64,000 bases of DNA from positions 1 to 64,000 of the forward strand of contig NZ_RHOX01000011.1 of the NCBI RefSeq assembly GCF_003946695.1, read 5' to 3'. Positions 38,949 through 48,152 of this stretch are shown piece after piece. Position 1 is the stretch's first letter, and every line of letters begins with the position of its first letter. The position numbers and the translations under genes were made by a program. Origin of the DNA: Lapidilactobacillus bayanensis (GTDB lineage Bacteria; Bacillota; Bacilli; Lactobacillales; Lactobacillaceae). The notes beneath the pieces were generated by a model, which had not been told where the DNA came from, did not search any database, and worked only from the letters and a program-made list of their open reading frames with translations.

Positions 38949-39523
38949 GTTGTAAAGAGGAGCAGATGCTCAGCTAGATGGATAATATATCGATCTGGCA
39001 ACAAAGAACTAGTGATCATTAGTCAAGCGATACTCAACGAAGGCCAAAGTTGAGTGGTGCCAAATGAGGATACTCTGTAGAGCCTGAAGGGCATAACAGC
39101 AAGGTTCTCGTGTACTAGAGCAGTACGATTTAAGTGCAAAGGCTTAAGTTAAGATTTAGGATCCAACAGATCGTCAGTATCTAAGTAGATCGTGAATGAC
39201 CGATTCGTTCGAATGAGAATTTAGGACGTTTCAAAGAAGATTAGACAATGATGAGTCAATCATTGTGTTTGAACCAGGTGAACTGACTAGAGCAGGGACT
39301 TGGAGTAAAAAGTAAAATGCAGCGGTAGTTGTTCGAAGATTTAATCAGAAAGCAGTACCAAAGCAGTAACAGCTTAGTCGTTAGATCAACGAAGCTGTTA
39401 GTAACAAAGACAGCAAACAGGAACAAGGATTGAAAAAAGATGTTTGCTGTGATAACTGAATAGCATGAGGTGTTAGATATTACGAAAGATATGCAAAACG
39501 CATCTGACTTCTCTTTACGCAAC
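38949..39523 (+). ncRNA. large structured non-coding RNA, possibly ROOL class
   Basis: The 5' end GTTGTAAAGAG (38949-38959) pairs with CTCTTTACGCAAC (39511-39523), closing a 575-nt domain. Inside are many clean hairpins: ACTCAAC/GTTGAGT (39032-39054), CAATGAT/ATCATTG (about 39246-39265), AACAGCTT/AAGCTGTT with inner CGTT/AACG (about 39368-39399), ACAGCAAACA/TGTTTGCTGT (about 39410-39450), and AGAT-TGC/GCATCT (about 39487-39505). Linkers are A-rich, and no plausible plus-strand gene exists. A promoter and a terminator flank it. It is not tmRNA, RNase P, SRP or 6S RNA by their conserved motifs. Length, complexity and host group fit ROOL (about 580 nt), but that identity is a guess. Confidence 0.8.
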
Positions 39524-39529
39524 AAAAAG

Positions 39530-39575
39530 GCGACCTAGCTGAAGTATCAATTCAACTAGGTCGTCTATTTGTTTG
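39530..39575 (+). terminator. terminator of the large structured RNA
   Basis: CGACCTAG pairs with CTAGGTCG, and TGAA with TTCA, around a 7-base loop, followed by a T-rich tract at 39566-39576. It begins seven bases after the terminal helix of the RNA closes. Confidence 0.8.
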
Positions 39576-39591
39576 TCATGAATTGATTGAG

Positions 39592-39831
39592 ATGACAAAA
39601 CTTGAAAGAAAGATTCCCTTTTCGATTGAATTGATCAGTTGTAGAAGGAAACAAATAGTTTTGTTTTCGATTGGTTTTAACCAGTCAGAAATAGTAGCTA
39701 TAAAGAAGCGCAAACTTAGAAACAATCCTTTAATTTTTCTGAGTAAGCGCTATCTTATTCTTGATGAGTATGAGATAATTAGGCGCGGGGATATTACAGT
39801 TTCATTTCAAATATTTCAAAAATTGGCTTGA
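39592..39831 (+). CDS. possible small protein, unknown
   Basis: A 79-residue open frame from ATG 39592, directly behind the terminator of the large RNA. No convincing ribosome site or promoter precedes it. The product is basic, rich in isoleucine, leucine, arginine and lysine, with no clear membrane helix and no family I recognise. It may be a chance frame or the remnant of a longer gene. It is reported only because of its position beside the RNA. Confidence 0.25.
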   Translation: MTKLERKIPFSIELISCRRKQIVLFSIGFNQSEIVAIKKRKLRNNPLIFLSKRYLILDEYEIIRRGDITVSFQIFQKLA

Positions 39832-39894
39832 TAAACCCCTTACATCATGATGAGATTCTGAAAAATTGTCTGTTCGTTCATTCTCTCATTTACA

Positions 39895-39923
39895 TTGACA
39901 TAGGCCAACTATTTTGATAAGTT
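39895..39923 (+). promoter_or_regulatory. promoter of the nucleoside ABC importer operon
   Basis: A perfect TTGACA at 39895-39900 is 17 bases from TAAGTT at 39918-39923, with an extended TGA. The leader to the first gene is about 180 bases. I see no purine riboswitch core in it. Confidence 0.6.
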
Positions 39924-40109
39924 TGATAAAGAATGTTCGTGCCTTAAATTATCACATTTTGGGTCGCAACATTCCGGGCATTATTTCGCGGGCTAATCAT
40001 TCACGCCTAACTCCATGGGTTGCGTCTCCTAAGATAACTCATCTTAATTAATTCGGTTCTAACGATCCAAAGATTGCTGAACAAACTTTTTTAGGAGGGC
40101 TTTACAGAA

Positions 40110-41192
40110 ATGAAAAAAGCAAAAGTTTTCGCCACTGCCGTTTTGACTGCAGTTGTTGCATTAACCTTGGCCGGTTGTGCGGGTAAGAAATCAGGTACAA
40201 GTACTTCAGGTAAGTCAGAGACTACCAAACATACTGTTGCATTGATCACAGATACCGGTGGTGTCGATGACCGCTCCTTCAACCAATCTGCGTGGGAAGG
40301 ATTACAAGCATGGGGCAAGTCCCACGATTTATCTCGTGGTAATTCTGGATTCCAATATTTCCAATCTTCTAACGAATCCGATTACATTCCGAATATTAAC
40401 CAAGCAACACAAGCTGGATTCAAGACAATCTTTGGTATTGGGTATAAGTTGCAACCAGCGATTAAGCAATCAGCAAAAGATTCACCAAAGACAAACTTTG
40501 TTATTATTGATGATGCAATCGAAGGCGTGAAGAACGTTGTTTCTGCCACCTTCAAAGATAATGAATCATCATATTTGGCTGGTATTGCCGCTGCATATAC
40601 AACCAAGACGAATAAAGTTGGTTTTATCGGTGGTGTTAAGGGCGACGTTATTGATCGTTTTGATGCTGGTTTTGCAGCAGGCGTTAAAGCTGGTGCAAAG
40701 AAGTTAGGTAAATCAGTTACAGTGATCAACCAATATGCTGGTGACTTTAACGCACCTGATAAAGGTAAGTCAATTGCCCAAGGTATGTACTCACAAGGCG
40801 CAGACATTATCTTCCATGCGTCTGGTGCTACTGGTAACGGTGTCTTCCAAGAAGCAAAAGCAATCAATCAAGACGGTTCAAAGAAAGTATGGGTTATTGG
40901 TGTTGATCGTGATCAGTCCGCAGAAGGTAAATACAAAACTAAAGACGGTAAATCAGCTAACTTTACTTTAACATCAACACTTAAGGGTGTCGGTGCTGTC
41001 ACAGAAGATCTATCCAATCAAGCAATGAAGGGTAAATTCCCTGGTGGCAAGCATTTAACTTATGGCTTGAAACAAGATGGTGTTGGTTTGACTGACGGTC
41101 AACTTTCAACCAAAGCTAAAGACGCTGTTAAGGAAGCTAAACAACAAATTATTGATGGAAAAATTACAGTACCAGAACATCCTGCTAAGTAA
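40110..41192 (+). CDS. bmpA: BMP-family nucleoside-binding lipoprotein
   Basis: The extracellular substrate-binding subunit of the importer encoded by the next three genes. The signal peptide ends in the lipobox LTLAGC, with the lipidated cysteine near residue 23. The PnrA/Med signature TDTGGVDDRSFNQSAWEGL follows near residue 50. YAGDFNAPDKGKSIAQGMY and VIGVDRDQSAEG are also typical. The product is 360 residues. GGAGGG precedes ATG 40110. Homologues in lactococci and streptococci bind purine or pyrimidine nucleosides; exact specificity is not visible. A leaky terminator lies between it and the ATPase, consistent with excess binding protein. Confidence 0.93.
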   Translation: MKKAKVFATAVLTAVVALTLAGCAGKKSGTSTSGKSETTKHTVALITDTGGVDDRSFNQSAWEGLQAWGKSHDLSRGNSGFQYFQSSNESDYIPNINQATQAGFKTIFGIGYKLQPAIKQSAKDSPKTNFVIIDDAIEGVKNVVSATFKDNESSYLAGIAAAYTTKTNKVGFIGGVKGDVIDRFDAGFAAGVKAGAKKLGKSVTVINQYAGDFNAPDKGKSIAQGMYSQGADIIFHASGATGNGVFQEAKAINQDGSKKVWVIGVDRDQSAEGKYKTKDGKSANFTLTSTLKGVGAVTEDLSNQAMKGKFPGGKHLTYGLKQDGVGLTDGQLSTKAKDAVKEAKQQIIDGKITVPEHPAK

Positions 41193-41213
41193 AAGCGTAT
41201 AGACTGACTGGAA

Positions 41214-41248
41214 ATACTCCTTCGCTCATGCAGCCGAGGGGTGTTTTT
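41214..41248 (+). terminator. hairpin between bmpA and the ABC ATPase
   Basis: ATACTCCTTCG at about 41214-41224 pairs, with G-T wobbles, with CGAGGGGTGT at about 41235-41244, followed by five T. It probably attenuates transcription into the transporter genes, so that the binding protein is made in excess. Confidence 0.65.
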
Positions 41249-41340
41249 GTCTTCCATGGGAAATGATGACAATCGGTCTGAATTGTTGATTGAGCAGGTC
41301 GTTCTGAGCTACAAGTAAGTTTCTGGAATGTGAGGTAGCA

Positions 41341-42882
41341 ATGACAAAGTCAGAGTATGTAGTTGAAATGCGCAAGATCACCAAAGATTTTGGCGGTTTT
41401 AAGGCCAATGACCAAGTTGACTTGAAGGTAAAACCTGGTGAAATTCACGCTTTGTTAGGCGAAAATGGGGCCGGGAAATCAACGTTGATGAATATTTTGT
41501 CAGGATTATTAGAGCCAACTTCTGGTGAAATTCTGTTGAATGGTGAACCGGTTAAGATTGACAGCCCCACAGCGGCTAATCGATTGGGTATCGGGATGGT
41601 ACATCAACACTTTATGTTAGTTGATGCTTTTACCGTGACCGAGAATATTATTCTGGGGAATGAGCCGAGCCATCTTGGCGTGATTGATCGTAAAAAGGCT
41701 GAGAAAGAAATTAAAGAGCTCTCAGATAAGTACGGCTTGGCGGTCGATCCGACTGCTAAAGTACGGGATATTTCCGTCGGTATGCAGCAACGTGCCGAAA
41801 TTCTTAAAACGTTATATCGTGGTGCTAATATTTTAATTTTTGATGAGCCAACCGCCGTTTTAACGCCTCAAGAAATTGAAGAATTGATCGAGATTATGAA
41901 GAGCTTGGTCGCAGAAGGCAAGTCAATCATCTTGATTACACATAAACTTGATGAAATTCGTCACGCGGCAGATCGCTGTACAGTTATTCGGCGGGGTAAG
42001 AGTATTGATACCGTTGAGGTCAAAGGAACAACCAGTGAGGAATTGGCCGAAATGATGGTTGGTCATAGCGTTACTTTTAAGATTCCGAAGGCACCTGCGC
42101 AAATTGGCACACCAATTTTGAATGTTAAGGGACTTAAAGTTAACGAAAGCCGTGGGTTACCAGCTGTTAAAGGAATTGACTTTACAGTTCACGCAGGTGA
42201 AATTCTGGGTATTGCGGGAATCGATGGCAATGGGCAGACCGAATTGATTGAAGCTTTGACTGGCCTGCGTAAGGTTGTCGGTGGTGCTGTTGTCATCAAA
42301 GGTAAGGATGTTACCAATGCTGCTGTTCGTAAAATTACGGAAACCGGTGTGGCGCACGTGCCAGAAGATCGACAGAAGTATGGCTTGGTTTTACAAATGT
42401 CCTTGTCTGAGAATTTAGCCCTACAAACTTATTATCAAGCGCCAATTAGTCATCACGGTATTTTAAACTATCATGAAATGCGTCAAGAAGCTTTACGATT
42501 GATTAAGGAATATGATATTCGCACGACCAACGAACAGCTGAGAGCAGGCGAACTTTCGGGTGGTAATCAGCAAAAAGCTATTGTTGCGCGGGAATTGGAT
42601 CGTAATGCTGACTTAGTTATTGTCGCCCAACCAACACGCGGGCTTGATGTTGGTGCAATCGAATATATTCATCGCCAATTAATTGATCAACGTGATCAAG
42701 GTAAAGCAATCTTATTAGTCAGTTTTGAATTAGACGAGATCATGAATTTATCAGATCGAATTATTGTACTTCATGACGGCAAAATTGCTGGGGAAGTTCG
42801 TCCTGAAACCACAACTGAACAAGAATTAGGCTTGTTAATGGCTGGTTCTAGCAAACAAGCAGCAGCTCAGGAGGTGAAGTAA
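41341..42882 (+). CDS. nupA: nucleoside ABC importer ATPase, two-domain
   Basis: Energises the BMP-type importer. The first ABC domain has Walker A GENGAGKST near residue 40, DISVGMQQRAEI as signature and IFDEPTAVLTP as Walker B. The second has the degenerate Walker A GIDGNGQTE, LSGGNQQKAIVAREL and VAQPTRGLDVG. This tandem arrangement with a degenerate second Walker A is usual for RbsA/NupA-type ATPases. The product is 513 residues. The stop codon overlaps the next start by one base. The symbol follows the lactococcal nup system by analogy. Confidence 0.93.
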   Translation: MTKSEYVVEMRKITKDFGGFKANDQVDLKVKPGEIHALLGENGAGKSTLMNILSGLLEPTSGEILLNGEPVKIDSPTAANRLGIGMVHQHFMLVDAFTVTENIILGNEPSHLGVIDRKKAEKEIKELSDKYGLAVDPTAKVRDISVGMQQRAEILKTLYRGANILIFDEPTAVLTPQEIEELIEIMKSLVAEGKSIILITHKLDEIRHAADRCTVIRRGKSIDTVEVKGTTSEELAEMMVGHSVTFKIPKAPAQIGTPILNVKGLKVNESRGLPAVKGIDFTVHAGEILGIAGIDGNGQTELIEALTGLRKVVGGAVVIKGKDVTNAAVRKITETGVAHVPEDRQKYGLVLQMSLSENLALQTYYQAPISHHGILNYHEMRQEALRLIKEYDIRTTNEQLRAGELSGGNQQKAIVARELDRNADLVIVAQPTRGLDVGAIEYIHRQLIDQRDQGKAILLVSFELDEIMNLSDRIIVLHDGKIAGEVRPETTTEQELGLLMAGSSKQAAAQEVK

Positions 42883-44006
42883 TGTTAAAAGTCAGTCAAC
42901 CTGTCAAGAGGATTTTAGTTCCTTTAATTTCGATTTTCTTAGGCTTTTTAGTCGGTGCCATTGTGATGCTAATTTTTAGTTATTCACCGATTCAAGCTTA
43001 TGCGTCAATGTTCCAGGGCGCACTGGGCAGCATGTCTGGTATTGGTGAAACATTACGTCAGGCGACACCATTGATTTTTACGGCATTAGGTTTCTCCGTT
43101 GCTTATTCCGCTGGTTTCTTCAATATTGGGATGTCCGGTCAAGCCTTAGCCGGGTGGGTGGCCAGTATTTGGGTAGCCTTAGCGTTTCCTAGTTTGCCAA
43201 CATACGTCTTGTTACCCTTGGCCATTATTGTTGGTGCTTTGGCAGGCGGCTTTGTTGGTGCTATTCCTGGTGTGCTACGAGCTTTCTTTGGAACCAGTGA
43301 AGTTATTGTCACCATCATGCTGAATTATGTCGTGTTATATACTAGCACCTATTTATTACAGAATGTGATGCCCAAGAGTTTTCGCTCAAGCACGGATTCT
43401 ACCCAAACGATTACCTCTCATGCTTCCTTGCGAATGGGCTGGTTACAAAATGCTTTTGGTGGTTCGCGAATTAACGCCGGTTTGTTTTTGGCATTAATTG
43501 CCATTATTATCTTCTGGATTATGATGAAGAAGACAACGCTTGGTTTTGAAATTCGTTCAGTTGGTATGAATCCTTTTGCTTCTGAATATGCTGGTATGAG
43601 CAGTAAAAAGACGATTATCATGTCAATGGTCATTTCTGGTGTGCTTTCTGGTTTAGGTGGTGTTGTTGAAGGCTTAGGAACTTACCAGAATTTCTTCACG
43701 CAAACATCATCACTTTCAATTGGGTTTGATGGAATGTCCGTGGCTTTGCTAGGTGGTGGAAGTGCCTTAGGGATTTTGTTAGCATCGTTATTATTCAGTA
43801 TTTTAAAGATCGGTGGTTTAGGCATGCAAACTGGTGCCGGAGTGCCGTTTGAAATTGTTAATATTGTGATTGCGGCTATTATTTTCTTCGTCGCAATTGA
43901 TTATGTGATTGGTTTGTTGTTCAAACAGAAGAAAGCCAAAGATGCTGATGCTGGGGCCAAACCAGAACAAGTCATTCATCAGCCGAAGGGAGGAACAGAG
44001 GTATGA
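42882..44006 (+). CDS. nupB: nucleoside ABC importer permease 1
   Basis: An integral membrane subunit of the BPD-transp-2 family, with about nine or ten helices. The segment GFFNIGMSGQALAGW is the conserved permease motif, and GLGGVVEGLGTYQNFF lies in the second half. The product is 374 residues with a polar C-terminal tail. The start overlaps the ATPase stop by one base, and the stop overlaps the next start by four (ATGA), so translation of the three genes is coupled. Confidence 0.92.
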   Translation: MLKVSQPVKRILVPLISIFLGFLVGAIVMLIFSYSPIQAYASMFQGALGSMSGIGETLRQATPLIFTALGFSVAYSAGFFNIGMSGQALAGWVASIWVALAFPSLPTYVLLPLAIIVGALAGGFVGAIPGVLRAFFGTSEVIVTIMLNYVVLYTSTYLLQNVMPKSFRSSTDSTQTITSHASLRMGWLQNAFGGSRINAGLFLALIAIIIFWIMMKKTTLGFEIRSVGMNPFASEYAGMSSKKTIIMSMVISGVLSGLGGVVEGLGTYQNFFTQTSSLSIGFDGMSVALLGGGSALGILLASLLFSILKIGGLGMQTGAGVPFEIVNIVIAAIIFFVAIDYVIGLLFKQKKAKDADAGAKPEQVIHQPKGGTEV

Positions 44007-44959
44007 GTTGGGTTAGTATGTTATCTTTAATCGTTTCTTCAACCTTTGTCTTTTCGACACCTTTGATTTTTACTGCGATTGGTGGTGCCTTCTCAGAGAA
44101 CGGTGGTATCGTTAACGTTGGCTTGGAAGGTATCATGGTGATGGGCGCTTTTAGCTCGGTCGTGTTTAATTTAACGTTCGCGGATACCTTTGGTAAAGCA
44201 ACGCCATGGCTAGGTTTGGTTGTTGGTGCGATTGTGGGAATCGCAATTTCGTTATTGCATGCGATGGCGACAATTAACTTTCGTGCTGATCATATTATTA
44301 GTGGTACGGTTATTAACTTATTGGCACCAGCATTGAGTGTCTTCTTGGTTAAAGCAATTTATGCTAAAGGTCAGACAGATAATATTGCGCAAAGCTTTGG
44401 CTATTTCAGTTTCCCAGGCTTATCTAAAATACCCATTATTGGGCCGATTTTCTTCAAAGATACGTCCTTGTTGGCTTATATTGCAATTTTAGTAGCCATC
44501 TTTTCTTGGTGGGTGTTATATAAGACGCGTTTTGGCTTACATCTCCGGTCTGTCGGTGAAAATCCTCAGGCTGCCGACACATTAGGCTTGAACGTTTATC
44601 GCCTGCGTTATTCCGGTGTCATTATTTCAGGTTTGCTAGGTGGCATTGGTGGGGCAATTTTTGCACAGTCAATCTCTGGTAATTTCTCTGCTGGAACGAT
44701 TGTTGGTCAAGGTTATATTTCGATGGCAGCGATGATTTTCGGTAAGTGGAATCCAGTTGGCGCGATGGGTGCAGCATTGTTCTTCGGCTTTGCTCAAAGT
44801 TTAAGTATCATCGGCGGCCAATTGCCAGGAATCGACAAAATTCCTGCGGTTTACTTACAAGTCGCTCCTTATGTCTTAACGATTGTTGTCCTAGTATTGT
44901 TCTTAGGTAAAGCTGTTATGCCAAAAGCCGACGGAACGAATTATGTTAAGTCGAAATAA
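44003..44959 (+). CDS. nupC: nucleoside ABC importer permease 2
   Basis: The second permease of the importer, 318 residues and about eight to ten helices. ENGGIVNVGLEGIMVMGAF is the motif that corresponds to the one in permease 1, and LRYSGVIISGLLGGIGGAIF follows. The C-terminal FFGFAQSLSIIGGQLPGI segment is typical of this family. It ends the operon before a bidirectional terminator shared with the convergent pseudouridine synthase gene. Confidence 0.92.
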   Translation: MSWVSMLSLIVSSTFVFSTPLIFTAIGGAFSENGGIVNVGLEGIMVMGAFSSVVFNLTFADTFGKATPWLGLVVGAIVGIAISLLHAMATINFRADHIISGTVINLLAPALSVFLVKAIYAKGQTDNIAQSFGYFSFPGLSKIPIIGPIFFKDTSLLAYIAILVAIFSWWVLYKTRFGLHLRSVGENPQAADTLGLNVYRLRYSGVIISGLLGGIGGAIFAQSISGNFSAGTIVGQGYISMAAMIFGKWNPVGAMGAALFFGFAQSLSIIGGQLPGIDKIPAVYLQVAPYVLTIVVLVLFLGKAVMPKADGTNYVKSK

Positions 44960-44994
44960 TTTTGTTTAATTGAGTTTAAATCATCAAAGATCGT

Positions 44995-45056
44995 AAAAAA
45001 AGTTGAGTTTGTCAGCACTAGGCGGAATAGCCAAGTTGACGATACTCAACTTTTTT
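44995..45056. terminator. bidirectional terminator
   Basis: GTTGAGT at 45002-45008 pairs with ACTCAAC at 45044-45050, flanked by seven A on the left and six T on the right. It serves both the importer operon and the minus-strand gene that ends at 45055. Confidence 0.85.
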
Positions 45057-45927
45057 AATTGGGAAAATATTCTGGAAGTGGTGCCGAAACTGTTTTAGCA
45101 GTGAATGAGAATGGTGGCGTGAAGGTGATTTGGTCGCCGTGTAATAACATTTGACCATTATTTAGTGAGTGGGGGTTGGGATTATAGAGTGGGTCGCCAA
45201 TAATCGGATGGCCAATGGCGGCCAAATGAACTCGAATTTGGTGAGTGCGTCCGGTTTCTAAATCTAAGGCGACTAAACTGCGACCATCTTGATGTTTGAC
45301 GGTTTGATAATTGGTAGTTGCAGTCAGCCCATTGAGCCGATCAACACAGCGTTTGCGTTGATCATGAGGATCCTGGCCGATTGGCAGTGTGATTTTGCCA
45401 GTAGTCAATATGTGCTTAGGATCATCTACCCAGGCCAAATAGTGACGTTTCATAGTTTTGTTAGTTAACTGCCGATTATAGATTGGAACAGCGACAGTTG
45501 ATTTAGCGACTAATAGTGCGCCGCTGGTTTGTTGATCAAGGCGATGGACAATTAAAACATCTGAATGATTGGTTTTGAGTAGATTCAACATGGTACCATT
45601 TTCGTCCGGCCGATTAGGGTGCGTCTTAATACCAGCGGGTTTGTTGACGATTAGAGTGGTCGCATCTTCAAATAGAATCTCCGGCTTTTGAGTCGCAGAA
45701 GTTAAATAGTCTTGGCGATTGGCCGGAAGAAAAGCAAAATCAAGTTGAATCAGATCACCTGTCTGCACTAATTCATTGAAAGAATGATAGCGGCCATTAA
45801 CGGTAATCATTTGCTCAATCCGTAAGAAGTGCTGCCATTTTTTGGGAACCAGCCAATATTGTAACAATTGGCGAATTGTTAGTGAATTAAAATTTTGCGG
45901 TAAAACAATTTGAAAATTTGTTTGCAA
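45055..45927 (-). CDS. RluA-family RNA pseudouridine synthase
   Basis: Isomerises uridine in rRNA or tRNA. The catalytic motif is VHRLDQQTSGALLVAKS, with the active-site aspartate, preceded by NKPAGIKTHPN. LETGRTHQIRVHLAAIGHPIIGDPLY follows. An S4-like N-terminal segment (residues 12-55) suggests an RluD/RluC-type enzyme. The start is TTG 45927, nine bases after AAGGGAG. The product is 290 residues. Several RluA paralogues exist per genome, so the target site cannot be named. It is divergent from the PBP1A gene. Confidence 0.92.
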   Translation of the reverse strand: MQTNFQIVLPQNFNSLTIRQLLQYWLVPKKWQHFLRIEQMITVNGRYHSFNELVQTGDLIQLDFAFLPANRQDYLTSATQKPEILFEDATTLIVNKPAGIKTHPNRPDENGTMLNLLKTNHSDVLIVHRLDQQTSGALLVAKSTVAVPIYNRQLTNKTMKRHYLAWVDDPKHILTTGKITLPIGQDPHDQRKRCVDRLNGLTATTNYQTVKHQDGRSLVALDLETGRTHQIRVHLAAIGHPIIGDPLYNPNPHSLNNGQMLLHGDQITFTPPFSFTAKTVSAPLPEYFPN

Positions 45928-45996
45928 ATTAAAACTCCCTTGATATCTAAAAAAGCATTAAATGCGGCCCGGGTCCGATGGAATCTGGGTCGTTCA

Positions 45997-46005
45997 TGGT
46001 AAAAT
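45997..46005 (+). promoter_or_regulatory. extended -10 promoter of the PBP1A gene
   Basis: TGG followed by TAAAAT (46000-46005), 28 bases before the start codon. No clear -35 is present. Confidence 0.5.
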
Positions 46006-46032
46006 TAAGCTTAATTGGATGGTTGATATATC

Positions 46033-48132
46033 ATGAAAAGAAATGAAAACAACATAAAAACTGGCGGTGCAACTACTAAGTATCCTTATCTTAGCCGATT
46101 TTGGCGGGAATTTAAAGTCGTTTGGCGGCATGCTGAATTAACACGATGGGTAATTCTTGTCATTTTACTCGTCTTTTTAGGTGTGTCTGCTTTTTATACG
46201 ATTAAGGCAAAAACCGCAAATGTTGGCGACTTAAAGGCATCATTAAAGACAACAACTACTGATATTCTTGATCGCGATGGTGACAAGGCTGGTAGCTTGT
46301 ATTCGCAAAAAGGGACATTTGTGGAGTTTTCCCAAATTTCGCCAAATATTCAGCACGCGGTAATTGCGACAGAAGATCGAACATTCTACACGAATCTTGG
46401 CTTCAGTATTAAAGGAATTGCGCGGGCGGCTGTGAGCTATGTGATTCATCACGGCACGATTAGCGGCGGTGGTAGCACAATCACTCAGCAGCTAGCCAAA
46501 AACATGTTGTTAACGCAGAAACAAACTTTTGGTCGTAAAATTGCTGAATTATTCATGGCGATCGAAATTAATAGAGTTTACAGCAAGCAAGATGTTTTGA
46601 CCATGTATTTAAACAATGCTTATTTTGGTAATGGTGTTTGGGGTGTGCAGGATGCTTCTAAGCGCTATTTTGGTAAGAATGCCAGTGATCTAACTGCCGC
46701 TCAAGGGGCGACATTAGTGGCAATGCTCCGGAATCCAACATACTATGATCCGGTGAAGAATCCTAAAAATGCCACTAGTCGTCGCAATTTGGTGTTAGAT
46801 TTGGAAACACAAACTAACTATTTAACAGCAGATCAGGCAGCTGCGGCAAAACAGGAAGCCATGACGATTACCGATACTTATTCAGCTAGTAGTTCTTATC
46901 GCTATCCTTACTATTTTGATGCTGTCATTAGTGAAGCAATTAATGATTACGGAATCTCTGAATCAGATATTTTAAACAAGGGCTATAAGATTTACACGAG
47001 TCTGGATCAGAATTATCAGACTCAAATGCAGAATGCTTACAATAACGATTCGCTCTTCCCTAGCAGTGCTTCCGATGGAGTAGCTGCTCAATCAGGCTCG
47101 GTGGCTGTTAATCCGAGTACAGGAGGGGTTCTGGCCGTTGTCGGGCGTCGAGGAACACATACATTTCGAAGTTACGATTATGCCACGATGGCTAAACGCC
47201 AACCCGGCTCGGCAATCAAGCCATTAGCTGTTTATACGCCCGCTTTAGAGAATGGCTATCACTATGATTCCGAATTAGTAGACAAGGACACAACCTTTGG
47301 CAAAAACAATTACCATCCTACAAACGTGGACGGGACATATTTAGGAAAGGTAGCCATGTATCAGGCACTTGCTCAAAGTCGTAATGTCCCTGCTGTTTGG
47401 TTACTGGATCAAATTGGCGTCAGTAAAGGTGTTGCGTCCGTTGAAAAGTTTGGCATTAATGTGCCTAAAGCTGATCAGAACCTCGCGTTGGCATTAGGTG
47501 GACTGCAAACCGGTGTTTCACCATTACAAATGGCCCAAGCATACACCGCTTTTGCTAACAATGGTAAAATGACGACAGCACACTTTATTACGAAGATTGT
47601 CGATGCAACTGGTGCAGTAATTGTGGACAATACGAAGACTAAAACGAAAACCGTCCTCAGTCAAAAGAATGCCGAAACAATGACCAGCATGATGTTAGGC
47701 GTCTTCAATCAGGGAACGGGTATCGGGGCCAAGCCGGATGGCTATGTCGTTGCTGGTAAAACAGGAACGACAGAAGTACCTGACAGCTATCCCACTAAAG
47801 GTGCTAAGGATCAGTGGGTACTTGGTTATACACCAGATATTGTCGTGGCAACTTGGGTTGGTTATGATAAGACTGATGAGTCTCATTATTTAACGGGGAG
47901 TTATGCGCCGCGTATTTTTAAACAAGAAATGACGAACATCTTACCATATACCCCTAAGACGAGCTTCAAGACTAAGGACGCAGCAACAATTGCCAGTCAG
48001 AAGTCAGAGACGTCTTCAAGCGGTGGTAATTGGTTATCAGATTTCAGCGATAATGTCGGGAAATCCTTCGATAATGCCAAAGATCAAGTTAATCAATGGT
48101 ATAATAACGTTAAAGGGCTATTTGGCCAATAA
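46033..48132 (+). CDS. class A penicillin-binding protein, PBP1A type
   Basis: Bifunctional peptidoglycan polymerase and crosslinker on the outer membrane face. After a basic N-terminus and one helix (about residues 38-60), the glycosyltransferase domain has ATEDRTFYTNLGF with the catalytic glutamate, and GGGSTITQQLAKN. The transpeptidase domain has QPGSAIKPL (SxxK serine), QSRN (SxN) and VAGKTGTTE (KTG). A serine- and asparagine-rich tail follows. The product is 699 residues. The two genes downstream start 20 and 35 bases after the stops before them and may be cotranscribed. Confidence 0.95.
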   Translation: MKRNENNIKTGGATTKYPYLSRFWREFKVVWRHAELTRWVILVILLVFLGVSAFYTIKAKTANVGDLKASLKTTTTDILDRDGDKAGSLYSQKGTFVEFSQISPNIQHAVIATEDRTFYTNLGFSIKGIARAAVSYVIHHGTISGGGSTITQQLAKNMLLTQKQTFGRKIAELFMAIEINRVYSKQDVLTMYLNNAYFGNGVWGVQDASKRYFGKNASDLTAAQGATLVAMLRNPTYYDPVKNPKNATSRRNLVLDLETQTNYLTADQAAAAKQEAMTITDTYSASSSYRYPYYFDAVISEAINDYGISESDILNKGYKIYTSLDQNYQTQMQNAYNNDSLFPSSASDGVAAQSGSVAVNPSTGGVLAVVGRRGTHTFRSYDYATMAKRQPGSAIKPLAVYTPALENGYHYDSELVDKDTTFGKNNYHPTNVDGTYLGKVAMYQALAQSRNVPAVWLLDQIGVSKGVASVEKFGINVPKADQNLALALGGLQTGVSPLQMAQAYTAFANNGKMTTAHFITKIVDATGAVIVDNTKTKTKTVLSQKNAETMTSMMLGVFNQGTGIGAKPDGYVVAGKTGTTEVPDSYPTKGAKDQWVLGYTPDIVVATWVGYDKTDESHYLTGSYAPRIFKQEMTNILPYTPKTSFKTKDAATIASQKSETSSSGGNWLSDFSDNVGKSFDNAKDQVNQWYNNVKGLFGQ

Positions 48133-48152
48133 ATAATAGAGGAGTTAGACAA

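Noticed and set aside
39256-39525. An 89-codon minus-strand frame inside the large structured RNA
   Set aside because: No promoter or ribosome site on the minus strand; the region is better explained as paired RNA on the plus strand.
39924-40109. Purine riboswitch in the leader of the nucleoside importer
   Set aside because: The conserved junction and loop sequences of purine riboswitches are not present.
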